DNA of 64,000 nucleotides from Candolleomyces eurysporus (GCA_027579435.1 JANBPK010001038.1:165528-229527), one strand, 5' to 3'; counted from the first letter of the stretch, positions 1 through 13,128 are shown. Made by a program: numbers and translations. The notes: a model not told the origin generated them from the sequence alone.

Positions 1-2443
1 CCCGTTGGTGAGGTCTAACAACCAACGGAAGCTTATTTCCACCCCCAGGATCGGCCCTCAAAACCGGCCTTTGCACAATCGCAGCTTTCTTGATGACGTC
101 CATAGCAGGTTCAGCCAGCCCGAACTCAAAGGCTCTGACCAGGGTAAACAAGACTGCCTTGATCCTAAGTACGGCATAACGGTTAGGAGAGTAAGAAAAA
201 ATTATCACCTCCGGGGAAAGGAGAGGAACCGCACGTACTCTATGATGGAAAACTTGTACCCGATGCACGCTCGAGGTCCAGCTAGGAAACTGAGTGTGTT
301 CCCCCATACTCCAGGGACTGACTTCACCGACTCGGGGAGGGACTTCCATCGTTCAGGCCTGTAAGAACCAGAGGAATGCACGACACGGTGAGACTCCTCC
401 AGAAGATTGAATGGTCGAAGAGACTTACTTGAATTCGAACGAATCTTCTCCCCAAATCTCCTTCGAGCGATTAATAGCCAAAATTGAGATCAAGATCGTT
501 TGTCCTTGTGAGATCCTACAAATTTAAAGCGTTAGAAAATCATATCCGAAAGAACCGAGATATTTCAGAGCTTGCTAGGTACCTCAAAGTATGGTGCAGC
601 TTCCCATCCCTGCCCTTAAACGGGGTACCCAGAGGAAGGATATCATCACTCGCAGCTTGCCTCATGACGGTCGCGATGGGTGAATGGATGCGAAGAGACT
701 CCCTCACGACAGATTCGAGGTATGGGAGCGAATTCAGCTCGTCCATCGTTGGGTTGTCAGTATCCAGAGAAAAGAGTTCCTCCCTCAGTTTCTCTTGGAC
801 ATGTTGATTCTGGGCTAGGGAGAGCAACGTCCAAGCCGTTGCTGTGCTGGAGGTTTCGTGCCCTGCAGTAATGAAAGTTGGAACTTCTGTGAAAAACTGT
901 GAGCGTATGAAGTCTTGGATAGTGAGTGAACTGGACTTACGAGCAAGGACATCGACATCAGACATTCTCTGATGTTCAGGCAAGTCGTCCGCCATGTTCG
1001 CCCTCATTAGACAGGTCAACAAATCTCGTTTTCGGAAATCCTGCTTCGCAGATGTCGCTTTGGAGTTGAGAATTTCGCGCTTATTTCGAACCAGAAGCTC
1101 CCTGCCAATTCGATCCATAGATGCTCTTGCCTTCTTCGACTCTGCGCCGTGCGCTGTAGGCTATTCGTCGAGCTTATTACCGACTATGTATTGAGGAATC
1201 GGAGAATCTGACTCACCAGCCATCGAAGGGCAGGAATAAGGCCTCTCAGAAGTGGTATGAAGCTGACTCTAGGTGCAGGGGAGAACAACCGAGAGAATGC
1301 CTCGTTAAGCTCGTTGTTCCCGCCATTTAATGTATCCATTCGATAGTCGAACCCTGGACGATGACGTTAGCATCTTCGGCATAATGCAAGGTAAAAGCAG
1401 AAGTCAGACCTGCAAGACAGATAACGTCAAGCGCGAATTTACTAGTCCCTGACAAGACGTCGATGGTAGCGCCATTTTCGTTCTGTGAACCGATTGACGC
1501 CGCCCACACATCGCGTAGCTGTCCCAGACTCGTTTGTTTTAGGGTACGTGTTAAAAATGAACTCTTACCTCTAGCGACTTTTCAATGAAAATCTCTGTTA
1601 ATTGACGAATTTGCGAGCCAGAAAACGCGGGATTCTGTGTAGAATTTTGCATTAGCTTCTAGACGGAAGGTATTCTGTGTTGGATCGCTCACCATAATCC
1701 GTCTCTGTACAATGACCAATTTAACCAAATTTTAACGGCTTTACCCATCGGAAGAATTAAAAGCATTCTCTACCTGATGCTTATGCTTGTCTCCTTCAAC
1801 GATCAGAACACCTAAATTCGTTGGCATACGTGAATTGACCGCAACGCCCCACAACAGAAAAAGTAGGCTACCTGTCCCAAGAAATTGGCCAAGGTTATAC
1901 CGTACAGAAGGCGGTTTCTGATAGATCGAGCTGTGAAGAAGCATATGGCTCAGAGCTCTCAAATCTGTCGTGAATAGTCGATTCATCTGCAGAGCGGTTT
2001 GTCAGACACAAGACCTGTGCGGATTGGGCTCGGAGAATCAGTAGTCGAACTCACCCCGAAGAACGCCTTGTAGGTGATCGTAGGGCCGTACTCGGCGACC
2101 CATTTCTCGTGTAAAGCTGAATTATCCTGAATACGTGAGCTGTCAGTTGCTAGAGCAATGGAGGTCCAGAAAGGTGCATTTAAGCAAGTATTACCGCTTC
2201 CCAAATGTCCCCCATGTTCCCATAAATCCAACTCGAAGAGGGCGGTCCAGGGAGGTTCTTGACGGGAGAGGTATATTCTCGATAGAAGAATGCTCCGAGT
2301 CGATACACCGCATGCCCAGTAAACGCGATAGCTACAGTTCCAAGGACCTTCACAAGCACCAGAGAAGAAAGACTGGAATTGAAAGGATTTAAGTTCCCGT
2401 CGAGAAAGAACATCACCCCGGACCTTGAAAGCGCCTTGTCCAT
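1..2443 (-). CDS. Cytochrome P450 (copy 1), C-terminus cut by the window edge
   Basis: Membrane-bound haem-thiolate monooxygenase. Reading from 2443 leftwards: an N-terminal hydrophobic anchor ([14 protein letters not shown]), the proline-rich hinge NLPGPP, the I-helix oxygen-binding motif [12 protein letters not shown] (about 860-820), the K-helix ExxR motif ESVVRESLR (about 700), and the haem-Cys loop [10 protein letters not shown] (about 280-250). The coding sequence is still open at base 1 (ending [10 protein letters not shown]), so only the last few residues and the stop are missing. It has many short introns; one exon is only 12 nt (1693-1704, RRIM). The start is the ATG at 2443 just before the membrane anchor. 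It is a paralogue of the two P450 genes at 28.5-34.1 kb, with the same order of motifs. Substrate and exact CYP family cannot be told from sequence alone; basidiomycete P450s of this look act in xenobiotic or secondary metabolism. Confidence 0.9.
1693..1704 (-). other. 12-nt microexon of P450 copy 1 (codes RRIM)
   Basis: Exon AGACGGATTATG on the minus strand, flanked by an AG acceptor (tgtacag) and a GT donor (gtgagc), both phase 0. The exon before ends GDKHKHQ and the exon after starts [13 protein letters not shown]450 copy 3 encodes RRVMNPAF in one uninterrupted exon at the same place, which fixes the four missing residues. Confidence 0.85.
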
Positions 2444-3141
2444 GCCTGTAGGCAGAAAGGTGATAATCGAGCAGTCAAGGGACCATCCCCCAATTTATAG
2501 CCCTGTCACCTTCTCGAACGGAGTTCGCATCGCGGTGGCGTCGATGAGCGATACTTTTTACATTGACTTCAGCCTTCTCAATCGAGTCTGAATCGCAACG
2601 TCGCCGACGTCTCACTCGGAGACCCGGTGTCAAGCGCCGCCCTAACCCATTTTGAGTATCTTCATATCCTGTTTCAAGCAAATTTTACTGTTCCTGGGTT
2701 CTCGGAACCCCCATGTCCGTGTCGTTCGTCGAACTGCGGGCAAGCATCTTTGTAAGCTCAGGGAAGTGGTGGTGGTTCTCGATCAAGGAGTGAATCATGT
2801 CAATCCAATCCCCCGGCCTCGGTCAATCGCGATCGCGCATCGTTCGTCTTCGCCTTGCTGTCCGCTATGTTCGGATATAAATACAATGTTATTGGAATAG
2901 GCTCCTAGTAGCCATGAATACAGCGACGTGACGTGAAATGAATGAATGCTATACAGAAGAGACAGATATGCATGAACGAAAGTAATGTAACGAAAAGGAA
3001 TTAGAAAAAATCAGCTCTAGTCTGAGTATGATAGTATGATATATCCCGAAGGTCGTGTGCGTGAAAACAGTCCATCATGGGGGGAGAAATGCGATAGATA
3101 GATAGAGAGAGGAAGAGAGATAGGAAAGTGCATTCAACAGC
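2444..3141. other. Intergenic stretch between P450 copy 1 and the Cys-rich gene
   Basis: Holds the upstream region of the P450 and the 3' flank of the cysteine-rich gene (both minus strand). The only internal feature I see is a short purine-rich microsatellite of GATA/GAGA units at about 3091-3123. No ORF here looks like a protein family. Confidence 0.6.
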
Positions 3142-6100
3142 TCAATACGAACCCTGCCTAAAAGGATTCTTCGCCGATACCTGCGAATTCCCGGTCAACG
3201 TGGACGAGCCCGTAATGGCCGGCTTCAGAACAAAGTTGTTCGTCGAGCCAGCGGCGGGTTCAAGCCAGTAGAGGCCACCACCTGTACCGATCGGCGCGCC
3301 AAGAGGAGCTCCACCGGTAGTGGTGATACCCAGGCCAACGCCGGAAGGCAAGGGCATGGTTGCTACTGTACTAGCAGTAGCACCCGTGGACATCATGTGC
3401 ATAGGTAGAGCCTGAGTTTGCTGAGCGCCAGGACCACCGCCGATCAATTCAGGCCGCGTATTCATAGCGTACATCTGAGCCGCCGTCAAACCAGTAGAAG
3501 CCGGAGTTTGGATGGGGAGGGAAGCCAGGAATGGTGAAGGTTGGAACTGCAATGGAGGTTGAGGAAGGGCTTTGTTCGCGTTGTCGCCAAGGTCAATGAG
3601 CGTCGCATCGTCGGTGCCGTTGGAGGGCCACTGCGGTTGGATAACCACCGAGCTCATAGTCTCATCGGACGTCTTCTTGTGCAGTTGCACCTTCCTCAGC
3701 TTGCCAACATCGCGGACGGGCGAACCAGATCTGCTGTTCGAGTTGCTGGAATCGGTGTATCCAATCGGCACTGCGTCTCGCCTGACGGGGATCCTGGGTT
3801 CCGGCGTGTTCCTCGACATGCCTGTCATCTCGGAAAACATTGAGTCCCGTTCAAGGTCCCGGTCCCTCGCATTCGCACCGATGGCCTCCCTCCTCAACCT
3901 GTCACGGTCGTAGTCGTAATTCCGGTTCCTAGGAGGATAGTACCCGTCTAAATCAGGGAGAACCGAAGGCGTCCGACTGTGAATGGAAAGTGATCGTCGC
4001 GAATAGTCGTATGCGTCAATGTATGATTCCAGATCATCGTTATCGTGAGGCTTCCTATTGTTCTTCTTGGAGGACTTCCTGCTGTCACTGCGACCGAGTC
4101 TTGCTTGCGCATCCTTCATGGATCCATTGCCAGTGTTGAGCGTGGACATCTTGATATCTTCGCCCCGAACCAGCGAGATGGGTCCGCCCAACCCTCGACT
4201 GGTGACTTCGTGATGGTTATACGCAATCGGCAACTCGCCTTCCCCACTGGTGGTCGCACCACGTTTGCTATTCTTGTTCCGGCTAAACAGCAACTTCCAC
4301 CCCGCCGCGAGCTTTCCCCAATTCCAGCTTCCCTTCTGTATCCCCTTGCCCTTGGCAAACATCGCGGTCTTCTTCGCTCTCTGCTTCCTCGCCCGCCTCC
4401 TGCAGCACCAAAGGAACGCAACAAAGATGAACGCACATCCCAGCGCCATCAACAAGATCTGCCACCACTCTAGCTTTCTCCCGCCCTCCACTTTCGTGGG
4501 GTCTCCTAGCCCGGTGATGGTGGGCAACGGCGGCGCACCGTCGGTAGTAGTAGGGACAACGACAAGGTCGCTCAAGCAGACTCCAAGTCCAGGTATAACA
4601 CCCGTACCACTCGAGCAGCTCGCATCGACACACTGTCCTCCTTTCACGATCTGCCTGCTGTTCTGGCACGACAAGCAACTGTTGGCCCCAGGTCCCGAGC
4701 AACTCGCACAGTTGCCATCGCACGACTGACATGTCTTGGTGGTAGCGTCAAAGTACTGGTTCTTGTTGCAAGTGGGGAGACACCTCCCGGAGGTGGCGCC
4801 TGTGACTGTGGAGAGGACGGGTCGGGAGGTAGGGCAGGTGGAGCATTGGTTGAAGGAGGGTCCGGAGCAGGTCTGGCAGTCGGGGTGACATTTCAGGCAG
4901 GTGCCGGCGGGGGTATTGGACTCGGGGGTGGGGGTGAATGTTCCGGAAGGGCATGTTGAGACGCATTGGCCGTCTGAGGCGAGGAGGTTGCCTGTGCATG
5001 TGAGGCAGAAGTCGGCGGAGCCGGCGCAGGTTCCACACGAGCTGGAGCAGGCTAGAAAAACAAATGTTACTACTCGGGACCTCTTTATAAATGAAAGATG
5101 GACGTACGGATGCAGCTTCGATTGTCTTGAGGATTGACGAAAGTTCGGTCTGGGCACGTGTCCACGCATTTGCCGTTGAACAAAAAGGATCCTGGAAGGC
5201 ACTCGGTGCACTGCAGTTCACTGATGGTTGAGGCACGGCTGAAGTTGGGAATTTGACAAGAAGAGCATTTGTTCGGGCAAGCTAGCGAACGATTAATCAG
5301 ACCTTGCGAAAATGGGGAGAAAACATAAACACTTACTATCACAAACTCTCTTGATGTTGTCGGCTATGAGCCCATCGCTGCCAGAGCAAATACCATTGTT
5401 ATCCGCTTGAACACACCGCCCATTGGGGGACATGAAAAATCCCACAGCGCACGTCAAACAGCCCCCATCCCCTGCCGCATTGCAAGTCTCACACAGATCT
5501 GAGCACCCAACACACGAGGACCCATCGCTGAAGCTCCCAGCGGGGCAGGGCTGACCGGTACTCAGGACACCTTGAGCAGGGTCGCACTTGGTCCGATCTT
5601 GAAGGTTCAGAGTAAACCCCGTTTTGCATGCGTTGCAAATACCCGTATTTTCAGAGCACTGAACGCACCCCAACTGGCAAGCCGAGCAGTCTCCCGTGGA
5701 CGTGCGGAAGAACCCAGCAGCACACGAAGCACACTTGGTCCCGTCGCTCCCGTCCACCCATCCGTTGCTGCAGGTGCAGGTCCCGTCCGGGTTACACTCC
5801 CCATTGACACAGTTGCATCGTTTTGGGTCGGTAGGTCCGACTTGGGGGGTGAGGCAGCGGCCGGTACCAGCCATACCCTCGTCGCATTTGTCGCAACCGT
5901 CTGGGCAGGGTTGGCATTGGGGCCCGAAGTGGCCCGCGGCGCATGATTCGCAGGAGGAGCCGCCAAAGTTGGAAGGGCAGACACACTGGCCGGCAGCCGA
6001 ACAGATGCCTGCTCCAGAACATGATGGAGAGCAACTCGTGGATTGGATGTCGAGAAGGTTGAGGGAGGATGAGAGGGATAGTTGGGATACGTCGGGTACA

Positions 6101-6696
6101 GAGTCCCAGAGGATGGTGCGCCCGTCGTTGTTGCTTGACGAGATTGCAACCCAGACGTTGCTGGACAAGGCTATCGATTTGGCACCAATGGGTAGTGAAA
6201 TGTTGTTGACCGGCGTTGATGGGAGACCAGAGAATGCATCTTGGCCTGAGTAGAGTGGTTCTGAGTAGATAGCAAGCCCCGGTTGCAGAGCAAGATCGAG
6301 GGGTAGGCTGGTGATAGGGCCGTTGGCAGAAAGACCTGCTGAGGAGGCGAGCGATGCCGAGGACGAGGTGAGAAGGTTATGCAGCAGCTGCGGGTTCGTT
6401 GTTGAGGTGTACTGCCCAGGCAAAAGGTGAAGAGATGTTGAGGAGCCTGGTGCAGTCAATTTTGCACCGACTAAATCCTGTATTAGCTTACGTGGTTATA
6501 AGGAGAGAAACATGGCACGTACTCGTGGTATTGGAGAATCCTTGAACACATTGCCCTGCAATACAGACGACATTTGAGGATTGTTGTGCAGCTAGACGTG
6601 GGTTAGTAGGTGTGGTAGCAGCCATATTGAGCTTCACTCACCAGTCGATGCAACCAGTCCAAGCAAAGAAATGAAGGCTGTTCTCGAGAATATCAT
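3142..6696 (-). CDS. Cysteine-rich (furin/EGF-like) type I membrane protein, receptor-like
   Basis: Predicted surface protein of about 1,100 residues in at least five exons. The ATG at 6696 opens a signal peptide (MIFSRTAFISLLGLVAS) and is followed at once by a GT-AG intron. A Ser/Leu-rich N-terminal region leads into many cysteine-rich modules with spacings such as CxxxCxxCxxxxxxxC and CxCxxGW, typical of EGF-like and furin-like (growth-factor-receptor) repeats. A single transmembrane helix follows (WWQILLMALGCAFIFVAFLW, about 4440-4380), then a stop-transfer cluster CCRRRARKQRAKK and a cytoplasmic tail of roughly 400 residues, rich in Ser, Arg and Asp and later in Pro, Gly and Thr. The stop is TGA at 3142. 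No kinase or other enzyme domain is visible. Such proteins occur in basidiomycetes, but function and ligand are unknown to me; adhesion or sensing is inference from architecture. Confidence 0.85.
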
Positions 6697-7177
6697 CTCA
6701 GAGAAGAGAAACGAAAGATAAATAGGAATGTCGTGGAACCGTCAAGGTCGTGAAGAAGACGAGGAGGAAACGAAAGAAAAAGATGGAAACCCGGTCGTGG
6801 TTGAAGATAGAGAAGAAGAGCTGTGGACAAATAAGATAAGTCTTCCATTATTGTTGTGCATTGTACTCGACGCTAAAGGCTCTTTTGTTCTCGCTTGCTC
6901 CAAGAACAATGCCTTCGGTGTTAGTGGGAGCATCCAATTTCCCCTTTTGGATGTTGGTGCGGTTGCTTTGTTTGGCCTCGGGATCGGCTGCCAAACAAAG
7001 CATCGGCACCTTTTAAACCGGCTTAAGCACAGCCACCGATGTGGATCGTATCCCATCCCCGTGAAATTCCCTTATAATCGACGTCGACAATCTCCGCATT
7101 TCGGGTCATTCTGCAGAATGAGAAGCGAGCGAGTACAGAACTGCCTAGTGTAATTAGCTGAGAATTTGCTTTCTAGT
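6697..7177. other. Intergenic: promoter of the Cys-rich gene and 3' flank of F-box gene 1
   Basis: No supported gene. ORFs here are short, low in complexity (Glu/Lys-rich on one strand, Ser-rich on the other) and resemble no family. Both neighbours are on the minus strand, so this is upstream of the Cys-rich gene and downstream of the F-box gene. Confidence 0.5.
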
Positions 7178-9732
7178 TCACTCGAACGCCGGGTCGATAA
7201 TCCATTCCGCAAAATCCATCTCCTCCTTCCAAGCCCAACTATCGAATGCCTGTGCCCCGGCTTCAGAGCATCCATGCCTAATAATGAAAGTGATCAGCCC
7301 AGGAACATACCAATTCTCAGTTTTTTGACATACTCTTTATAGTGCCAAATGACGTCCTCTCTAGGATCATCCTGCCACTGTTGACACAGAGGGCATAGGG
7401 ACTTATACTGAATCTGTTGCCAAGTGCCCGTACGTCTACCTCGCTTGTCCGCAACCGCAACCGCAAACGAACCCTCATACGAATGCGACCCCTTGCAATA
7501 CTTGAGCTACAATAGTATGTGAGGATTCGTGTTGGGTGATATATGGAAGGCAGAAGAAGGCTAGTTACTCACAGCTTCCATCCAGCCCATCGTCACACCC
7601 TTCGACCTTTTGAAGCACTCACATCGACATTCCAAGTAGGGATCGAACTGGCGCAACTCCTCTGTCGTTGTCGTCCGTTCAAGCCCCAGCAAGTCCAAAA
7701 CGACGACGGTATGATGGTATCCTGCGTCGCTAAAAACGAGGTTTGAGCCTGGTTGCCAGGAACGAGCATCCTGGAAGACATCATGAGCTATTTCATCGAA
7801 AGCTTCTTGCGCCAAGACCCCTCCGAGCGCAGGAAGCTCAGCTTCCTGCTTCCACCTCGTCTTCTTGGAAATCAACCCCGCCGGATTCGGGCAGGTCAGC
7901 CGCAAGAAACATTCATGTACAAAAAGAGTCGGGTACGTCAAAACGTCGCCGCACTTTCTGCAAGAAAATACAGTCGAGGCGTAGGACAAAACACCTTCCG
8001 GAACGTCTTTGCAAGCGTAAACAGTTGATTTGCGCAGGGCTTGCATCAGAACTTCCTCCCGTTCGGAGTTCCACTTTGCTACGAACTCGGAGAATTGAGC
8101 AAAGACGTTATCAAATATGCCACCCGAATCCTGTGGAACCTGAGTGAGGACATGGTTCCCCAAGATGGGAAGTATTTCCTCCATCAGCACGACTTCTGGG
8201 AGAGTGGGAGGCACCGCTTTGGGAGGCTGTGAGAGGACGTATCGGGAGTAGAGTGGAACGATTTGCGTCCGGACAAGTGCCTCAAATCGTTGGCCCCTCG
8301 CGGACCTTTCGGTAATGTTTCTGATGGCCTCCATGAAGATCAACCAGTCGATTTTGGTTTCTTCCCATTCTGAGTGAACCACCATCCAGGTACGGATGAG
8401 CATGCATCGCGTAGTAGACAATACGACAGACCTTGTTCAGTCAAGTCCTCCGTTCTCCGTAGGTAACCGGCACGACAGAGATTAGCGTTGCGGGTTTGAG
8501 CAGTGGCCCTGTCCATCCCGTCGAATTCGCTATCCCAACCTAGTCGTCGAACGTAGGTCAGAGAGAAAGAAACGATAAAGTGCTGCTGGTGGGAGCATAC
8601 CGAGCCTAGCTATTTTCTCTCGTAACCTACATACGGTTTCGGGTAAGGATTCACAACAAAACGTATCGCAGACTTACTGCTGTCTCCGACGGTCCCTGGC
8701 GTGAGATATGCGCGCCTGTTCTCTTTCCAACATCATGGATGCATGGCGGCGACAAGCGTCCGAGTGCTACGAATCTCAGGCCCGTTAATAAAAGAGAAGG
8801 TAGTGCCTCTAAGGCCAAATCATGACTTACTTCTCTCATCCGATTCCAAACCGCACCTCGATTCTCCAACCAGGTTGTCTTCATCGTCTCCGAGTCACTT
8901 CCAGCCTCTCCAAGCTCCTTATTCAGCTTGATCGCGGTCACAACGTGAAAGTACTGTGTTCGTCCCCTGTTTTGCTCGAAAGAGCTACAAGCAACGTGTT
9001 TGATTTCTTGCTCGTGTCTGGTCGGGCTTGCGACGATGCAAGGTATCAGGCATTTGAGGCGTTCGTCAATGTTCCCCGAAAGTTTGTCCCAAGGTAAGAA
9101 TCTGCATCGAGATTAGATTTGTGAGAAGGACGGGTCGATAACTCTCTGGTCGTTGGGCGTACTCGTATACACTGCATGTCTGGCACAGCCGGACTCGAGC
9201 TTCCATATACTTGGACACGTAGTCATGTTCAACAAAACAGAGCTAGAAACGTATCAAGAGGTTTCAGCGAGCAATGAGAGTAAGCCTGAGCGCTGGTGCG
9301 TACGTGACAATGTCCTCCAAAAAGGAGATTAGCGTACTGAGGTTCTGCCAGGTCCTCAGGACAAGGAGGCAATCCGTTTACAGCAGCAAGCGCAGACCTC
9401 CATATTGCTGACGATGAGGTCTTGTTCATAAAGAATCCTCTGAGAGATTTGGATGCACGGGAAAGATGTAATAGATCCAGAGGTGAGAGGTAATCGAGAA
9501 CCTGTCCACGAAGAGAGGTCGAGTTAGGGTTAGGTACTCTCGAGTTCGGTGCCATGCGTCTACACACCTCTCTGAGAATATCGAGTGGACTATCCTTGAA
9601 GAAATCGAATGACGCCCTTTCTTGTCCATGTCCGGGTAAGGAAGTTCGCATATCAAGAGAGCCGGTAGACGAGGTGTCGCTTGCTCGAGCTCGCTTGATC
9701 TGACTTCCAGATCGTTGCGGCTTGTCACCCAT
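7178..9732 (-). CDS. F-box protein with Cys-pair (zinc-binding-like) domain, copy 1
   Basis: Probable substrate adaptor of an SCF-type ubiquitin ligase. The start is the ATG at 9732 (MGDKPQRSG), chosen over in-frame ATGs upstream because the paralogue starts MGNEPRKSG at the same place. The F-box lies at about residues 40-85: SPLDILREV, an intron, then LDYLSPLDLLHLSRASKSL and AIWRSALAAVNGLPPCPEDL. Later exons carry Cys pairs (LCQTCSVYE, FSCRKCG, LCPLC) in the pattern of a basidiomycete F-box family whose downstream region may bind zinc. The long exon (about 8360-7570) holds conserved blocks ARSWQPGSNLVF and GYHHTVVVLDLLGLERTTT. A last exon ends IIDPAFE with TGA at 7178. Exon joins in the middle were not all resolved. 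The next gene is a tandem copy. Confidence 0.8.
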
Positions 9733-10502
9733 ATGCATGGTGTGTCTTTCGGCGAACCCGAGTAACACTTCGACGATGATCGATGAACATCGGGATCACA
9801 TACCTGGAGAGAAACCCACCTTGAACTTGATTGAAAGGTTCAAGTCTGTTTTGGAGTGCAACGTGGATTGAATGAAACCTCGCCGTCCGCTGTCTATTCG
9901 GAGTGCTGTGTAATAACCTTCTGCTGCAATGCCGGTTCGGCTGCTAGCCTACGCACGGCATGAAAGGCTGAGTTTATATCGGAACAATTAACTATTCACC
10001 ATTATCCAGAATCCCTCAAGTTCCTCCTACGACATGTTCGTTTTTGGGAGCCGTTAGCCTGCAACGGGCTCGAAGGAAATTTCAAACTGACATGCCTCTG
10101 AGACCTAGGTTAACTCTCGGGGCTATACAAGTTGCCATCCCTGCTGTGTCAATGGTATTTAAATTCTCCGATGGGTCCCGAGTTCATCGCCCTCAAGAGT
10201 CTCGACCAAAATTTTAGAACGTAGCCACTGATTTTCTTCCTAGCTCAGTCGGATGTATCGCGGCCACTTGCATCGACCGACTTTTGCCTGATGGAATTTG
10301 CATGGAGCCATCTCACCCCGAAACATCATTCCGGTGAGTGCTGATTTTACGAGGTTCCGTCCCAATGACGTTTTTTGTTGGCGTCAGTCGCCTTGCCTCA
10401 CGAAGAAAAATTTGCCCGATTGTTTAGTGCTACTACCATAGTTTACCCGCCATCCCGATCGTCCGGCTGGTTACGAGCATTATTACTCGAACAGCAAGCT
10501 AT
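9733..10502. other. Intergenic between the two F-box genes
   Basis: Upstream region of F-box copy 1 and downstream region of copy 2, probably including a 5' UTR intron of copy 1 (a donor-like accttgaactt at about 9820 matches accttgagctg upstream of copy 2). No other coding signal seen. Confidence 0.5.
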
Positions 10503-13128
10503 TCAATCCACCAACTCCTCCTTCAAGGCCCTACTATCAAATGCCTGTGCCTCGGCTTGAGTACACCGGTGCCTACAGATAAGAGTGGTCAGATTGAGAA
10601 TTTTTGGAGGCAGGTCCAAATGTCGTCGGACATACTCTTCGATGTAGTGCTGAGTGGAGTCCTGTGTCGGATCGTCCTGCAAATTCCTAGGCTGGCACCA
10701 AGAGCAGATGGGCTTATACTTTGTGACCTGTTGCAGGGTACCTGCGCCCGGCTTGTCCACAATCGCAAACGAGCCTTCATATGAATTCGACCGGTGCCGC
10801 TTGCAATACTGGAGCTGTACAACGGTGAGATGAGGGTTCACGCTAGGAAGGCAGACGAAGGCTAGGACTCACAACCTGCATCCAACTCATCGTCTCACTC
10901 TTCCTCTCTTTGAAGCACCCGCATAGGCATTCCAAATAAGGATCGAATTTGCGCAACTCCTCCGCCGTCGTCGTCCGTTCAAGCCCCAGTAAATCCAAAA
11001 CGATGGCGGTATGATGGTATCCTGGGGCGTTGAAAACGAGATTAGAGCCTGGCTGCCAAGAACGGGCGCACGGAAAGGTGAGTTGAACCATCTCATCCAG
11101 AGCTTCCCGCGATAGCCCTCCTTCCGGCGCAGGAGGCTTAGTATTCCCTTCCTCCTTATCGTCCTTCCTCCGTGACTTCTTGGAGACCCGTTTCGTTGAA
11201 GCTGAGTGACATAAAGGCTGCAAGAAACATTCATGGACGAAGAGAGTCGGGTACGACACAGCCCTGCTGCACTTTCTGCAAGAAAACAATGTCGAAGCGT
11301 AGGACAAAACATCTCTTGGAACCTCTTGGCCAGGTGCGTGAACAGGGGAATTACGCAGGGCTTGCAATACAACTTCTTCCCGTTCCGATTGCCACTTCCC
11401 TACCAACTCAGGCAGGCGAGCAACTGCATCGTCAAATACCCCATCGGGTAAACTCTGGTCGAAGGGAGGGCTTGCCGCAATGGAGAGGAATTCTTCCATT
11501 TGCACGACCTCTGCGAGAGTCGGAACCACCGCCTTTGAAGGCTGCGAAAGGACGTATTGGGCATATGCCGGAGCGAGATGTGTTCTGACCCTCGCCTCGA
11601 ATTGTAGGTACCTCGCATTCCTTTCGTGAATGTTTCTTACGCCCTGCATGAATATTATCCACTCGTCTTTTGTTTCTTCCCACTCTGAATAATTGAACCA
11701 CCGTGGAATGAGTGAGCATGTACGGTCTTGAAATTAGATCAAGTAGAAGATAGTACTACGAACCTTGTTTAGACAACTCCTCCGTCCTCTGAAGGTATCC
11801 GAAATAGCAGAGCTCAGCATTGCGCACTTTGGAATTGGCAATACCCATGGTGTCGAATTCATGTTCCCAGCCTGTTCGTTGAGCATAGGTCAGAGAGAAA
11901 GTTATGATGCATATGGGGGAGTATGCCGATAGGAACATACCGAGCTCAGCCAGTTTATCTCGTAGCCTATACGAGTGCACACTTTAGGTTTTGGGTTACA
12001 ACCAAATAGAATAGACTTACTGCTCTCTCCGACGATCTCTAGCTTTACATACACGTTCCCCCTCATTTTCGATCAATTGAGACTTGTACTTCCGACAAGC
12101 GTCTGAGTGCTAAAAGAAACTACGTCAGTTTATGCAAGCAGCAAGAGAATCAAACCGATATGTGTTAACAATCACCACCTACTTCTTTGATCTTTCTCCA
12201 AGCAGTACCTCGACAATCCACCCAAGCTTTCCTTAGTTTCTCACTTCTAAGCGCCTTAATCTCTTTGTTCAGCTCAACCGCGATCGCAACGTGGAAGAAA
12301 TAGGCTGGGGGAGTGACGCGTTTTCGCTTGCTGGTTCGTTCAAATGAGTCGCAAAGGACGTATCCGATCTGTCGCTCGTGTTTGCTCAGGTTTTCACCGA
12401 TGGAGGGGACCAGATTCTTCAGGCGTTTGTCGACACTTTCAGGGAGCTCATCCCATGGTTGGAACCTTTAAAGCGTTAGCAATTGTGCGCGGCTCCCTCT
12501 CCGTGGATGTCCGACGAAATGGTACATACTCGTTTACACCGCACATTGAGCACAGCTGGACTCGGGCTTCCATGTACCTGAACAGGCTACCGTCTTCAAG
12601 GAAGCAAACCTAAGCACGCAAATTGAGCGAAGAAAAGGTCTCAGCTGGGAAACGGGAACTTCGAAGTAGAGCTCTGCGTACGTGGCAATGGTCCCAACAC
12701 ATTAGATTGGCATATTGAGGCTCCGAAAGGTCCTCAGGACAGGGAGGCAAGCCTTCAATTGCAGCAAGCGAGGACTTCCAGATTGCAGAAGAAGATTTGC
12801 TCATCAAGAACGCTCTGAGCGCCTTGGTCGTGCGCGCAAGCCGAAGCAAATCCAAAGGGGAGAGATAGCTGAGAACCTTACCATAAAAGCAGAATTAGTT
12901 ATACTCGAGTTCCATACTAACAGAGTGCGCCAGAGTGCCATGGCCGCGGATCTCGAGTCTACACACCTCTCCGAGAATATCGAGCGGACTCTCTTCGAAG
13001 AAATCGAAGGAGAGCCGCTGCTGTTTCCCGTTTGAGACGACTTTGGCGTCAAGAGCGCTGGTAGGCGAGCCATGCCTCGCTTTTGCTTTCTTGGTCTGCC
13101 TGCCAGATTTTCGTGGCTCGTTACCCAT
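10503..13128 (-). CDS. F-box protein with Cys-pair domain, copy 2
   Basis: Tandem paralogue of the preceding F-box gene, same strand and exon plan. Starts MGNEPRKSGRQTKKAKA at 13128; the F-box reads SPLDILGEV, an intron, LSYLSPLDLLRLARTTKAL and AIWKSSLAAIEGLPPCPEDL. The long exon (about 11649-10870) shows the same landmarks as copy 1: YASTLFSCRKC, ARSWQPGSNLVFNAPGYHH and LERTTTAEELRKFDPYLEC. The final exon contains CSWCQPRNLQDDP and ends ALKEELVD with TGA at 10503. Compared with copy 1 it carries a Lys/Arg/Glu-rich insert (SKKSRRKDDKEEG). Both copies look intact. Part of its 5' end recurs as fragments at 15935-16340, showing that the block was duplicated together with the DUF6533 gene. The SCF adaptor role is inferred from the F-box; the target is unknown. 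Confidence 0.8.

Noticed and set aside
3541..6253. Several plus-strand ORFs of 100-185 codons opposite the cysteine-rich gene
   Set aside because: They are antisense shadows; the minus strand has a signal peptide, Cys repeats and a membrane helix with consistent splice sites, while the plus frames show no family or start context.
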